Shown: positions 56,898 through 64,000 of the stretch, in pieces
How the letters are laid out: each line of letters starts with the position of its first letter
Position numbering within the stretch: position 1 is the first letter of the stretch
Assembly: GCF_016734815.1 (NCBI RefSeq)
Contig: NZ_JAERQF010000004.1
Location: 124,001-188,000 of the forward strand
Length of the DNA: 64,000 nucleotides
Direction of reading: 5' to 3'
DNA from: Hymenobacter rubidus
Lineage (GTDB): Bacteria > Bacteroidota > Bacteroidia > Cytophagales > Hymenobacteraceae
Program-made: the position numbers and the translations under genes
The notes under the pieces: generated by a model
What the model was told of the DNA's origin: nothing
What the model saw: only the letters and a program-made list of their open reading frames with translations
Databases searched by the model: none

Positions 56898-58962
56898 AGA
56901 TTATGTGCGGCGCGCGCCCGACCTCGACCGCCTGACGCAGGAGTTATTCGCCGAAATCCAGTCGGATGAGGTGCCGTATGAGGACCTCTACGAAACGCTG
57001 CTGCAATACTACCAGACGCCCATCAACCTCAATACCGCCACCCGCGAAGAGCTGCGCTCGCTGCTGCTGCTGAACGAGAACCAGATAACTACCCTGCTGC
57101 GCCACCGCGAAGTAAACGGCGACCTGCTGAGCGTGTATGAGCTGCAAAGCATTGAAGGGTACGACCTGCGAACCATCGGCCGCATTCTGCCCTTCGTGAG
57201 CGTGCAGAGCAGCAACACAAATTCCAGCCGGGGCAATTTGTGGCAGCGCATTGCCCGTGAGGACAACAATGCCCTGTACCTGCGCTACGAGCGGGTGCTG
57301 CAGGAGCGGCAGGGCTACACGCCGCCCACCATCTACCAGGGCCAGCCCACCACGCGCTACCTCGGCTCGGCCGACAAGATGCTGATTCGCTACCGGGTGA
57401 GCCACACCAAGGATTTCAGCCTGGGCTTTTCGATGGAAAAGGACGCTGGTGAGCAACTGATTTGGAACCCGCAGAACGGTCAGTTTGGCGCCGACTACGT
57501 GTCGGCGCACCTGCTCATTCAGGAGCGAGGCAAGCTGAAGTCGCTGGCCCTGGGCGACTACCAGCTGCAGTTTGGGCAGGGGTTGTTGCTGTCATCGGGC
57601 CTGGGCGTGGGTAAGGGCGCCGAAACCATTACCACGCTACGGCGCTCATCGGTGGGCGTGCGGGCGTATTCGTCGCTGTTGGAAAATACGTTTTTTCGGG
57701 GCGGCGCGGCCACGTACCAGGTGGCGCCCACGGTGCAGGCCACGGCTTTCGTGTCGCACAAAAACGTGGATGCCAACCTGCAGCAAAGCCTCGATTCGCT
57801 GGCGCAGTACGATGAGTTTACGTCGGGCTTGCTTTATACCGGTTTCCACCGCACGGCCTCGGAGCTGGCCAACCGCCACCAGCTGGCCGAAACCATTGGG
57901 GGCGGCAACGTGACCTACACCAGCCGCGACGGCAACCTGGCCATCGGCGGCACGGGCGTGTTCACGCACTACGGCACGGCCATTCTCAAGCGGCCCGAGC
58001 CCTACAACCACTTCGAGTTCAGCGGCAAGGAAAACCTGGCCCTGAGCATCAATTACAGCTACGTGTACCGCAACTTCCTGCTGTTTGGCGAAACGGCGCG
58101 CAGCACCGGCGGCGGCCTGGGCACCGTGAACGGCCTGCTGGCCAGCCTGGGCTCCACCGTGGACGCGGCCCTGCTGGTGCGGCACTACGACCCCAATTTC
58201 CACACCCTCTACGGCAACGCCTTCAGCGAAAATACGCGCAACATCAACGAAACCGGCGTGTACATCGGCCTGAAAGTGCGCCCCGTGGCCAAATGGGAAG
58301 TTTCGGCTTACTACGACCAGTTCCGCTTCCCGTGGCTGCGCTACCGGGCCGGCGCCCCCACCGACGGCCACGATGCGCTGGTACGCCTGGCCTACTCGCC
58401 CACCAAAACCAGCCTGCTCTACGTGCAGCTGCGGCAGCGCCTCAAGCCCCGCGACCTGAGTACTGCCGAAATTACCGACCTCAACCCCGTCCGTGCCCTG
58501 CCGCTGCCGGGCGAGCAGCTGCGCCAGAGCATTCTGGTGTACTACAACACCGCCGTGACGCCGCAGCTGGAATTGCGCACCCGCATGCAGGCCCTGCGCC
58601 TGCGCGACGACATTGGCCTGCCCTGGCGCAGCGGCTACGTGCTGGCCCAGGACGTGGGCTACCAGCTCAACCGCACGCTCAAGCTCACGGCCCGCTACTC
58701 TATTTTCGACGCCGACGACTACGACTCCCGCCAGTATGTGTATGAGCAGGACGTGCTGCTGGCCGTGTCGGTGCCGGCCCTCTACGGCCAGGGCACGCGC
58801 CTGTACGGCATCGCCGAAATCCGCCTCAACCGCGCCATGACGCTGTGGCTGCGCTACGCCGAAACCCGCTACCGCCACCAGAACACCGTAGGTACGGGCC
58901 TGGAAACCATCCAGGGCCAGCTGCGCGGCGAGGTGAAGGCGCAGCTGCGGGTGAAGTTTTAG
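56746..58962 (+). CDS. exported helix-hairpin-helix / beta-barrel protein with repeat-derived signal peptide
   Basis: 738 residues from ATG 56746 (or 56749). Residues 1-50 form a long signal peptide: basic start (KWRRRSG), hydrophobic core LLLLAILILHSSFFI, and cleavage expected at LKAQ|DYVRR. Residues about 36-48 are read from the right end of repeat B6. Mature residues about 55-140 hold two ComEA-like HhH units (INLNTATREELRSLLLLNENQITTLLRHREVNGDLLSVYELQSI). The remaining 600 residues are amphipathic strands typical of an outer-membrane barrel, ending with an aromatic (QLRVKF). The family is common in Bacteroidota without known function. The native start has apparently been replaced by the element. 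Confidence 0.78.
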   Translation: MMKYFTSFITKWRRRSGALEACLQPDGQRLLLLAILILHSSFFIPHSLKAQDYVRRAPDLDRLTQELFAEIQSDEVPYEDLYETLLQYYQTPINLNTATREELRSLLLLNENQITTLLRHREVNGDLLSVYELQSIEGYDLRTIGRILPFVSVQSSNTNSSRGNLWQRIAREDNNALYLRYERVLQERQGYTPPTIYQGQPTTRYLGSADKMLIRYRVSHTKDFSLGFSMEKDAGEQLIWNPQNGQFGADYVSAHLLIQERGKLKSLALGDYQLQFGQGLLLSSGLGVGKGAETITTLRRSSVGVRAYSSLLENTFFRGGAATYQVAPTVQATAFVSHKNVDANLQQSLDSLAQYDEFTSGLLYTGFHRTASELANRHQLAETIGGGNVTYTSRDGNLAIGGTGVFTHYGTAILKRPEPYNHFEFSGKENLALSINYSYVYRNFLLFGETARSTGGGLGTVNGLLASLGSTVDAALLVRHYDPNFHTLYGNAFSENTRNINETGVYIGLKVRPVAKWEVSAYYDQFRFPWLRYRAGAPTDGHDALVRLAYSPTKTSLLYVQLRQRLKPRDLSTAEITDLNPVRALPLPGEQLRQSILVYYNTAVTPQLELRTRMQALRLRDDIGLPWRSGYVLAQDVGYQLNRTLKLTARYSIFDADDYDSRQYVYEQDVLLAVSVPALYGQGTRLYGIAEIRLNRAMTLWLRYAETRYRHQNTVGTGLETIQGQLRGEVKAQLRVKF

Positions 58963-58987
58963 GGGAATGGGTAAGCTTGGAATTTGA

Positions 58988-59091
58988 ACGTCCTGCTGAG
59001 CGCAGCCGAAGTATCTCTCCCGTGGATGTAATCCAATCAACTGGGTTTACTATTGCCGGTAGAGATGCTTTGGCTGCGCACAGCAGGACGT
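58988..59091. repeat. family A palindromic element, copy j
   Basis: Arms ACGTCCTGCTGAGCGCAGCC and GGCTGCGCACAGCAGGACGT; several mismatches (GAAGTATC/GATGCTTTG). A decayed copy between convergent genes. Confidence 0.85.
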
Positions 59092-59116
59092 GCTGCTTAC
59101 TTTTCAGATTTCCTGC

Positions 59117-61099
59117 CTAACTCTCGGTCTTTACTAACACCACCTGCGCCTTGTCCGCAGCGCTGATTTTGCGGCGGAAATCCACGTAGCCGGGGTAATC
59201 GGCTTTGGGCAACCGGGCCCGCTTAAGTTCCAGGCGGCGAATATATTGGATGGTTCCGTCGGGCAGGGTGGCGTACTGGCTGGCGTAGGTGCCGAAGGCG
59301 GTGCTGAGCTGCACGGCGGCAGGTACGTTTTCGGGCCGGAAGCCGGCGGGCAGGTGCAGCCGCACGGTATCGGCGTGCAGGCTGGCGCGGGGCAGCCACA
59401 GGTCGGACTGGCGCTCGCCTATCTGGGCGGGCAGCGCGGGCAGGCGACTCAGCAAATTGGGGTTGATAAACACGCGCTTGCCGCTGGGCGGCGCAAAGCC
59501 CGGCAGCGCCAGTGCCAGGTTTTCGACCACGCCCGGCAGCGGACCGGCCGGCGCGGCGGCCAGGTTGAATTTGGTGAGGGTGAAAGTGGGCAGCTGGAGG
59601 TGGTCGGTGATGTATTTTTTCTGCTCCACCGGGCCCAGCTCGTGCAGCAGCTGGGCGTAGAGGTCCTGCTCCTGGCCGGTGCGCAGGGTGCGGGCCGTGG
59701 CCGTGGCGCTGCCCGAAGCGTCCAGAAACACATCGAGGCGGCGCACCTGGCGGTTTTCTGGCAGGCCGTAGCGGGGCGTGGCCACCAGCTTGCCGCCTTC
59801 GGGCGTGAGCAACAGCGCGTGGCGGTTGCCGGTGAAGCTGCCCATGTAGCCGAAGGCCTCCGTTTGGCTCGTGCATTCCAGCCAGAGCGTATCGGGGCGG
59901 CCGGCCGGGGCCATGGGCACGCACACAACAACGTGGTTGAACTGCGAACCGGGAAAATCGGCCCGGACGTCGGCGTGGTCCGAGCCCGCCCCCACCAGGG
60001 CCACGTAGGCCGGCACGCCGGCGGCAGCCAGCAGGGCTTTGGTGTAATTGCTCAGGGCTTTGCAGTCGCCGTAGCCGCTGCTGGCCACGGCGCTGGCCGG
60101 GAAGGTTTGCCAGCCGCCCAGGCCCAGCTGCACCGAGATGTAGCGGGTGCTGCCCTGCAGCATTTCGTAGATGCGCCGGGCTTTGGTACGGGCATCGGGG
60201 GCATTTTTCACCAACTCGGCTACTTTGGCCAGGGTGGCGGGGGGCAGCACGTCGCGGCCGGCGTTCAGGTCGTAGTTCCACTGCCCGAAGCTTTGCCAGG
60301 TGGTGGCGGCGCCCTTGTGGCCCTGCACCTCAAAGGTGCCGGGGGCCAGCACGACGGCGGGCGTGAGGTCGGCCAGTGGCGGGGCGGCTTCCTCTTCTTC
60401 CACAGCGGGCAGGCGCTTCAAATGCCACTCGTAAGTTTCCTGGCCGCCGGCGGTGGTGCGGGCCACGGCGCAGCCAGCCGGCAACTGCCGTTCCTGGTAG
60501 CGCAGGGGCAGGGCGGCCGGGGTGGTCACGCGCAGCGACGCTGCTTCCACGGCCAGGCCTTCGGCTTCCTGGGGCTGCCAATCGGGGTAAAACAAGGTAT
60601 TGTCCGACACCAGCTCGTAGTCAAACTCCACGGTGTAGGGCGTTTGGGGCTGGCGCAGGTCGGCGCAGCGCACCCGCACATCGGTCATAAAGTTGCCCGT
60701 GTAGCTGTCGATGGCGGCGTCGCGGATTTCGGCCGGGCGCAGCTGGTGCAGGAGGCGGCCATCGGCATCGTACACGGCCCCGCGCAGGTAGCTGAGGCCG
60801 TTGAGGGCGTCGTAGCTCACGCAGTGGCGGCCCAGGTCATCGCCGGCGCCATCGAGCACGGTGATGACCCGATGCACGGTATGCACCAGCCGACTGGCCG
60901 ATTTCACGGTCACCACCTCGTCGTTAGCCCGCAGCACAGCGTGGGCGCCTTCGCGCAGGGCGGTTGGAATATCGGCCACGGCATATTTCAGCACCGGCGC
61001 CGCGGTATGCAGGGGGGCAGCGCCGCTCAAGGGCAGCAGGAGCAGCAGGGGCAAGGCCGTGTTCAGGGCCAGGCGGCAGACGAAAAGCGCCATAAACAA
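59117..61099 (-). CDS. DUF3857 / transglutaminase-like exported protein, catalytic triad present
   Basis: 660 residues. Signal peptide (about 1-27), DUF3857 domain (about 50-235), a transglutaminase-core domain with C346 in SSGYGDCKALSNYTKALLAAAGVPAYVALVG, H389 in FNHVVVCVP and E408 in LWLECTSQ, and a C-terminal DUF2569/beta-type region. With the Cys-His-acid set complete it may act as a periplasmic transglutaminase-like peptidase or transferase; the substrate is unknown. First of three related genes on the minus strand reading towards it (63362, 61148, 59117). Confidence 0.85.
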   Translation of the reverse strand: MFMALFVCRLALNTALPLLLLLPLSGAAPLHTAAPVLKYAVADIPTALREGAHAVLRANDEVVTVKSASRLVHTVHRVITVLDGAGDDLGRHCVSYDALNGLSYLRGAVYDADGRLLHQLRPAEIRDAAIDSYTGNFMTDVRVRCADLRQPQTPYTVEFDYELVSDNTLFYPDWQPQEAEGLAVEAASLRVTTPAALPLRYQERQLPAGCAVARTTAGGQETYEWHLKRLPAVEEEEAAPPLADLTPAVVLAPGTFEVQGHKGAATTWQSFGQWNYDLNAGRDVLPPATLAKVAELVKNAPDARTKARRIYEMLQGSTRYISVQLGLGGWQTFPASAVASSGYGDCKALSNYTKALLAAAGVPAYVALVGAGSDHADVRADFPGSQFNHVVVCVPMAPAGRPDTLWLECTSQTEAFGYMGSFTGNRHALLLTPEGGKLVATPRYGLPENRQVRRLDVFLDASGSATATARTLRTGQEQDLYAQLLHELGPVEQKKYITDHLQLPTFTLTKFNLAAAPAGPLPGVVENLALALPGFAPPSGKRVFINPNLLSRLPALPAQIGERQSDLWLPRASLHADTVRLHLPAGFRPENVPAAVQLSTAFGTYASQYATLPDGTIQYIRRLELKRARLPKADYPGYVDFRRKISAADKAQVVLVKTES

Positions 61100-61147
61100 G
61101 GTAGGTTAGAAAGTGGGCGAAGAGGCGTGGTGCGGGGAATTCCGGCG

Positions 61148-63199
61148 CTAAACCTTTTTCTTGATAATGAGCTTTTCGCCTTGTTTTTCCAGCATCAGCC
61201 GATAAAACTCGCGCAGGCTGGCGTAGTCGGTGGCCGCGTACATGGCCTTGCGCAGGTTGAAGCGGCTGGTGAGCTGCACCACGCCGGGGGCAGCCGCTGC
61301 CACCTGAAACATAAAGCGCCCGCCACCGTCGGGCAGGTCGACCACGGCGGGCTTGGGCAGCTCGGCCAGTTCGTAGCCGGCTGGCAGGTTCAGGGTTATC
61401 ATCGACGTTTCTTCCTGCGCGGCCCCAAAATCGACGGGAAACAGCCGCGAATCGTGGCGGAAGGGGTTTTGCTCGCTGGCAAACAGGCGCAGCGGGCTCA
61501 GGTAAAACGTGCCGGGCGTGGAGTTGTCGTCGGCGGGCTGCGCAAATTCGTATTCCAGGGCCAGGGGCTTGGCCACGTTTTCCTTATCCAGCACCGCAAA
61601 TTTGGGCACGCTCCAGCCGTTGTGCGCCGCCGTTTGGGCGGCCATGTATTTTTTCTCGCCCAGCTCCCCCAGCTCTTTGCGGGCCTGCGCGCCGGCGTAG
61701 CCGCTGTGCTCGTCGTGCACTTTGCCCGTGAGGCCACCCTGCGCGTCCAGGGTCAGGGCCACCTGCTGGTAGCGCACGTGGCGCTGGGCCGGCACCAGGT
61801 CCACCCAGCGGCCATCCTCCGGTTTTTTCATGATGAGCCGGCCGGACTGGTTCAGGCAGCGCTCGGGCAGCACGCCGCAGGGCAGCAGCGGCTCGGTAGC
61901 GTCCACCAGCAGGTCTTTGCCGTCGGGCAGGGCCACCAGGCCCACCACGTAATTGAAGCGTTCGAGCAGGGGCAACGACTCGAAAATGCGGCCGTGGTCG
62001 CGGGTGCTCAGCAGCACGGGGTTGGCCGGAATGCCCGCCACGCGCAGGGCCGAAATCAGCAGCAGGTTCACATCGGCCGAGCTGCCGAGGTGGGCGTCGT
62101 AGGCCTTGCGCAGCGAGGTGCGCGAAGAGTAGTCGTTGCTGCCGTTGTAGCGGATGCCACTCATCACCACTTCGCGCACGGCGGCAGCGCGCTGGCTCAG
62201 GTCGGGGTATTTGGCCACCAGGGGTTGGAGCTGCTCTTTCAGAAAGCCTGCCCGGTCAAGCTGAGGGCCGAAGCTGTCGTCGTTTAGCAGCTCCATATCA
62301 ATTTTGGCCCAGGTGCCGGCCACGTTCTGGTAGGCCTGCCCCGGATATTGCACGCCCTCCAGCTGGAAATTGAGGCGGTCGACGTAGTCCTGGGCCGTGG
62401 TCATGTAGGGCTCGTCCCGAAACGCGGGCACGTCCTTCATGGCCCAGCGGAAGTTCATGACGCGCGCCGACACGGGCTCGTTGGTTGCCGACTGGCGGGT
62501 GGTATTAAAGCCGCTGCCCGTGGAACTGCCACCGGAGTGCACGACAAATTGGGTGGTTGCCTCGTTTTGCTCCTGCACGTCGACCGTGTGGTAGCCCTGT
62601 ATCAGCTTTTGGTAGTGAAAATATTCCGGAATAGACGCCCGAAATTCGCTCCACCGCACCGGAATGTCGCTTTGAAACCGCCAGTTTTGGAAGTTGAACA
62701 GGAAGTCCGAGGTCACGGTATAGGCGTACTCAATCACGGCGCCTTCCCGCACGTCGGGCATCGTAAACTTGCGCACCCGCACGTTGGGCGTCATCTCCTC
62801 GGTGAACGCATTGCTGCCGTCGAGCTTGGTTTTTACCACCTGCCCGTTCACCAAGTTGTAGGTGGTGCCGCGCAGGCCCGAAATCTTTTCCGTTCGCGTG
62901 TCGCGGTGGTAGAGCGGCACGCGCACCGTGGCCGCGTCGTAGCCAGATTTTTTCAGGATTTTGATGCGCGTCACGCGCTCCGACACCAGCTGGAAATCGT
63001 TGCTGATGTACTCAAATCGGGTGGTGCCGTAGTCGCACAGCACCACGGCCGAGGCCGCACTGTCGCCCACGAAAGGCGCGGCGGTCAGCTCCTGCGGCTC
63101 AATCTTGCCAAGCTTGATGGGCTCGGGTTGGGCCTGGGCCGCGAAGGCCCCAAAAAAGCCGGCCAGCGCCGGGAGCAGAAAAGGGTAGGGGTTTTTCAT
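61148..63199 (-). CDS. DUF3857 protein with inactivated transglutaminase-like domain
   Basis: 683 residues. Signal peptide (1-22, AAQA|QPEP), DUF3857 domain (FEYISNDFQLVSERVTRIKILKKSGYDAATVRVPLYH ... GAVIEYAYTVTSD). A transglutaminase-like domain follows in which the catalytic Cys position is Ser (HLGSSADVNLLLISALRVAG, S374) and the His position is Asn (RFNYVVGL, N416). The Asp-equivalent DATEP is kept. The fold is thus present without the catalytic pair, suggesting a binding role. The C-terminal half repeats closely in the next gene upstream (63362 on). Confidence 0.85.
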   Translation of the reverse strand: MKNPYPFLLPALAGFFGAFAAQAQPEPIKLGKIEPQELTAAPFVGDSAASAVVLCDYGTTRFEYISNDFQLVSERVTRIKILKKSGYDAATVRVPLYHRDTRTEKISGLRGTTYNLVNGQVVKTKLDGSNAFTEEMTPNVRVRKFTMPDVREGAVIEYAYTVTSDFLFNFQNWRFQSDIPVRWSEFRASIPEYFHYQKLIQGYHTVDVQEQNEATTQFVVHSGGSSTGSGFNTTRQSATNEPVSARVMNFRWAMKDVPAFRDEPYMTTAQDYVDRLNFQLEGVQYPGQAYQNVAGTWAKIDMELLNDDSFGPQLDRAGFLKEQLQPLVAKYPDLSQRAAAVREVVMSGIRYNGSNDYSSRTSLRKAYDAHLGSSADVNLLLISALRVAGIPANPVLLSTRDHGRIFESLPLLERFNYVVGLVALPDGKDLLVDATEPLLPCGVLPERCLNQSGRLIMKKPEDGRWVDLVPAQRHVRYQQVALTLDAQGGLTGKVHDEHSGYAGAQARKELGELGEKKYMAAQTAAHNGWSVPKFAVLDKENVAKPLALEYEFAQPADDNSTPGTFYLSPLRLFASEQNPFRHDSRLFPVDFGAAQEETSMITLNLPAGYELAELPKPAVVDLPDGGGRFMFQVAAAAPGVVQLTSRFNLRKAMYAATDYASLREFYRLMLEKQGEKLIIKKKV

Positions 63200-63361
63200 G
63201 CAGGAAAAGGAATGGTTTGAGGGAAATATTGAACAATAGCAGCGAAGACGCCAAGGGAGTGCTTTCGATGGTTAAGGCAGATTGGCAATTATGTTTCGCT
63301 GTGCTCGGCATGGCCGGTGGCTTATAGCAGGCTTAAAGGCACTGCCTGCACGGCCGCGCTA

Positions 63362-64000
63362 TCAGCCGCCGGCTTTTTTCTGAATAATCAATTTTTCGTT
63401 TTGGCGGGCCAGCAGCAGGCGGTAGAGCTCGCGCAGGTTGGGGTATTGGTTGGCCGCGTACACGGTGTTGCGCAGGTTGAGGCGGCTGGTAAGCTGCACG
63501 TTGCCGGGGCCCACGGCGCTCACGCTGTAGATGAAGCGGCCGCCGTTATCGGGCAGGTTCACCACGGCGGGTTTGGGCAATTCGGCCAGTTCGTAGCCGG
63601 TTGGCAAGGCGAGGTCGACCACCAGCGTTTCTTCCAGCGGCACGCCCAAATCGACGGCGAATGTGCGCGCCTCGTGCCGGAAGGGATTTTGCTCGCCGGC
63701 AAACAGCCGGAGCGGACTTAGGTAAAAAGGCCCGGTTGCCGCCTTGTCGTCGGCGGGCAGGCTGAATTCGTATTCCAGCGCCAGCGGTTTTTCCACGGCC
63801 TCCACCTGGGCCACGGCGGCTTTGGTAAATGCCCAGCCTTCGTGCCGTTGCGCCAGAGCGGCCAGGTATTTCTTTTCGCCCTGCGCGGCCAGCGCGGCAC
63901 GGGCATCGGCGGCGGCGTAGCCGCCGTGCTCGTCGTGCACCTTGCCCGTGAGGCCGCCCTGCGCGTCGAGGGTCAGGGTGGCCTGCTGGTAGTGCACGTG
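63362..64000 (-). CDS. DUF3857-family protein, C-terminal part (cut by window edge)
   Basis: The last 211 or so residues are visible and the frame is open to the right edge. It aligns throughout with the C-terminus of the 61148-63199 protein (LTLDAQGGLTGKVHDEHGGYA, SPLRLFAGEQNPFRHEARTFAVDLG, GYELAELPKPAVVNLPDNGGRF, SRLNLRNTVYAANQYPNLRELYRLLLARQNEKLII), so it is a tandem paralogue. Whether its own transglutaminase-like site is intact lies beyond the window. The 162-base gap to the next gene holds no repeat or terminator that I can see. Confidence 0.88.
   Translation of the reverse strand, partial: HVHYQQATLTLDAQGGLTGKVHDEHGGYAAADARAALAAQGEKKYLAALAQRHEGWAFTKAAVAQVEAVEKPLALEYEFSLPADDKAATGPFYLSPLRLFAGEQNPFRHEARTFAVDLGVPLEETLVVDLALPTGYELAELPKPAVVNLPDNGGRFIYSVSAVGPGNVQLTSRLNLRNTVYAANQYPNLRELYRLLLARQNEKLIIQKKAGG

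Noticed and set aside
57646..59040. A 464-codon minus-strand frame opposite the HhH/barrel gene
   Set aside because: Mirror frame rich in His/Gly/Ala/Val that begins inside palindrome copy j; no domain recognised.
59246..62287. A 1013-codon open frame on the plus strand opposite the DUF3857 genes
   Set aside because: It is antisense to two genes with clear signal peptides and domains. The translation is Gly/Gln/His/Ala-rich without any domain, as expected from the mirror frame of GC-rich coding DNA.

Overview
The window looks like chromosomal DNA of a high-GC member of the Bacteroidota, most likely Hymenobacter or a close relative. Support comes from type IX secretion (T9SS) C-terminal sorting domains, a DUF3857 gene cluster, an IPExxxVDY-family gene next to pyruvate kinase, a short AtpC encoded directly after AtpD and apart from the other ATP synthase genes, the CTC form of ribosomal protein L25, and promoters of the Bacteroidota type (TAnnTTTG, once with TTTG exactly 19 bases upstream) placed within tens of bases of start codons. 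The genus is inferred from overall protein character, not from a marker gene. No rRNA, phage, plasmid, transposase or CRISPR array was seen; the only tRNA is tRNA-Gln(TTG).

Layout. 1-4651: end of a LysR-type regulator, threonine synthase, a glycosyltransferase/polysaccharide-deacetylase fusion, a DUF167 protein and an endonuclease III homologue. 4912-11255: a T9SS-exported PKD protein, a Gly/Tyr-rich membrane protein, a response regulator and CHASE3 histidine kinase, and an SpoU-type RNA methyltransferase. 11252-13476: a four-gene accessory run with a PIN-domain nuclease and three poorly known partners. 13628-28306: mostly housekeeping genes (typA, msrB, DUF3050, an AT-hook histone-like protein, metG, pth, rplY, prs, tRNA-Gln, atpD-atpC, an AI-2E-family transporter, a Cys/Met-metabolism PLP enzyme). 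29247-31929: a glycan-modification set (initiating sugar transferase, NeuD/PglD-like acetyltransferase, DegT-like aminotransferase). 32112-40614: ispE, an EamA transporter, an LptF/LptG-like permease, tgt, a GT2 glycosyltransferase, an ECF sigma factor, rsmG, a YheT-like hydrolase, rpsT. 40789-43946: tandem twin T9SS-exported proteins. 44155-54520: pyk, IPExxxVDY, acpP-fabF-rnc, nadE, a sigma/anti-sigma pair, lgt, a lipoprotein, yidD. 54553-64000: a YgjP-like peptidase, a PorV-like barrel, a 23S-rRNA-IVP-type four-helix-bundle gene, a HhH/barrel protein and three DUF3857 proteins, the last cut by the window edge.

The most striking feature is the load of large inverted repeats between, and sometimes inside, genes. 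Family A (ten copies of about 90-130 bp) consists of palindromes whose two arms co-vary. Family B (six copies) is built from AATGAAGAATGAGG-like units with AAGCGAAGCGTC-like outer ends. One B copy carries a complete four-helix-bundle (IVP) gene, and an empty copy keeps part of that gene's 5' end, so the B repeats look like the ends of a mobile IVP cassette and its deletion derivatives. B copies have remodelled host genes: an in-frame 31-codon insertion in a glycosyltransferase, loss of the usual start of the sugar transferase, MKNEE tails on two proteins, and the apparent signal peptide of the HhH/barrel protein. This is the best candidate for an undescribed system here. The PIN-domain operon at 11252-13476 is the second.

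No gene-free stretch exceeds 300 bases. The longest gaps (40075-40362, 8591-8852, 4652-4911, 45595-45855) hold promoters or repeats, except 45595-45855, in which I see only the pyk and IPExxxVDY gene flanks.
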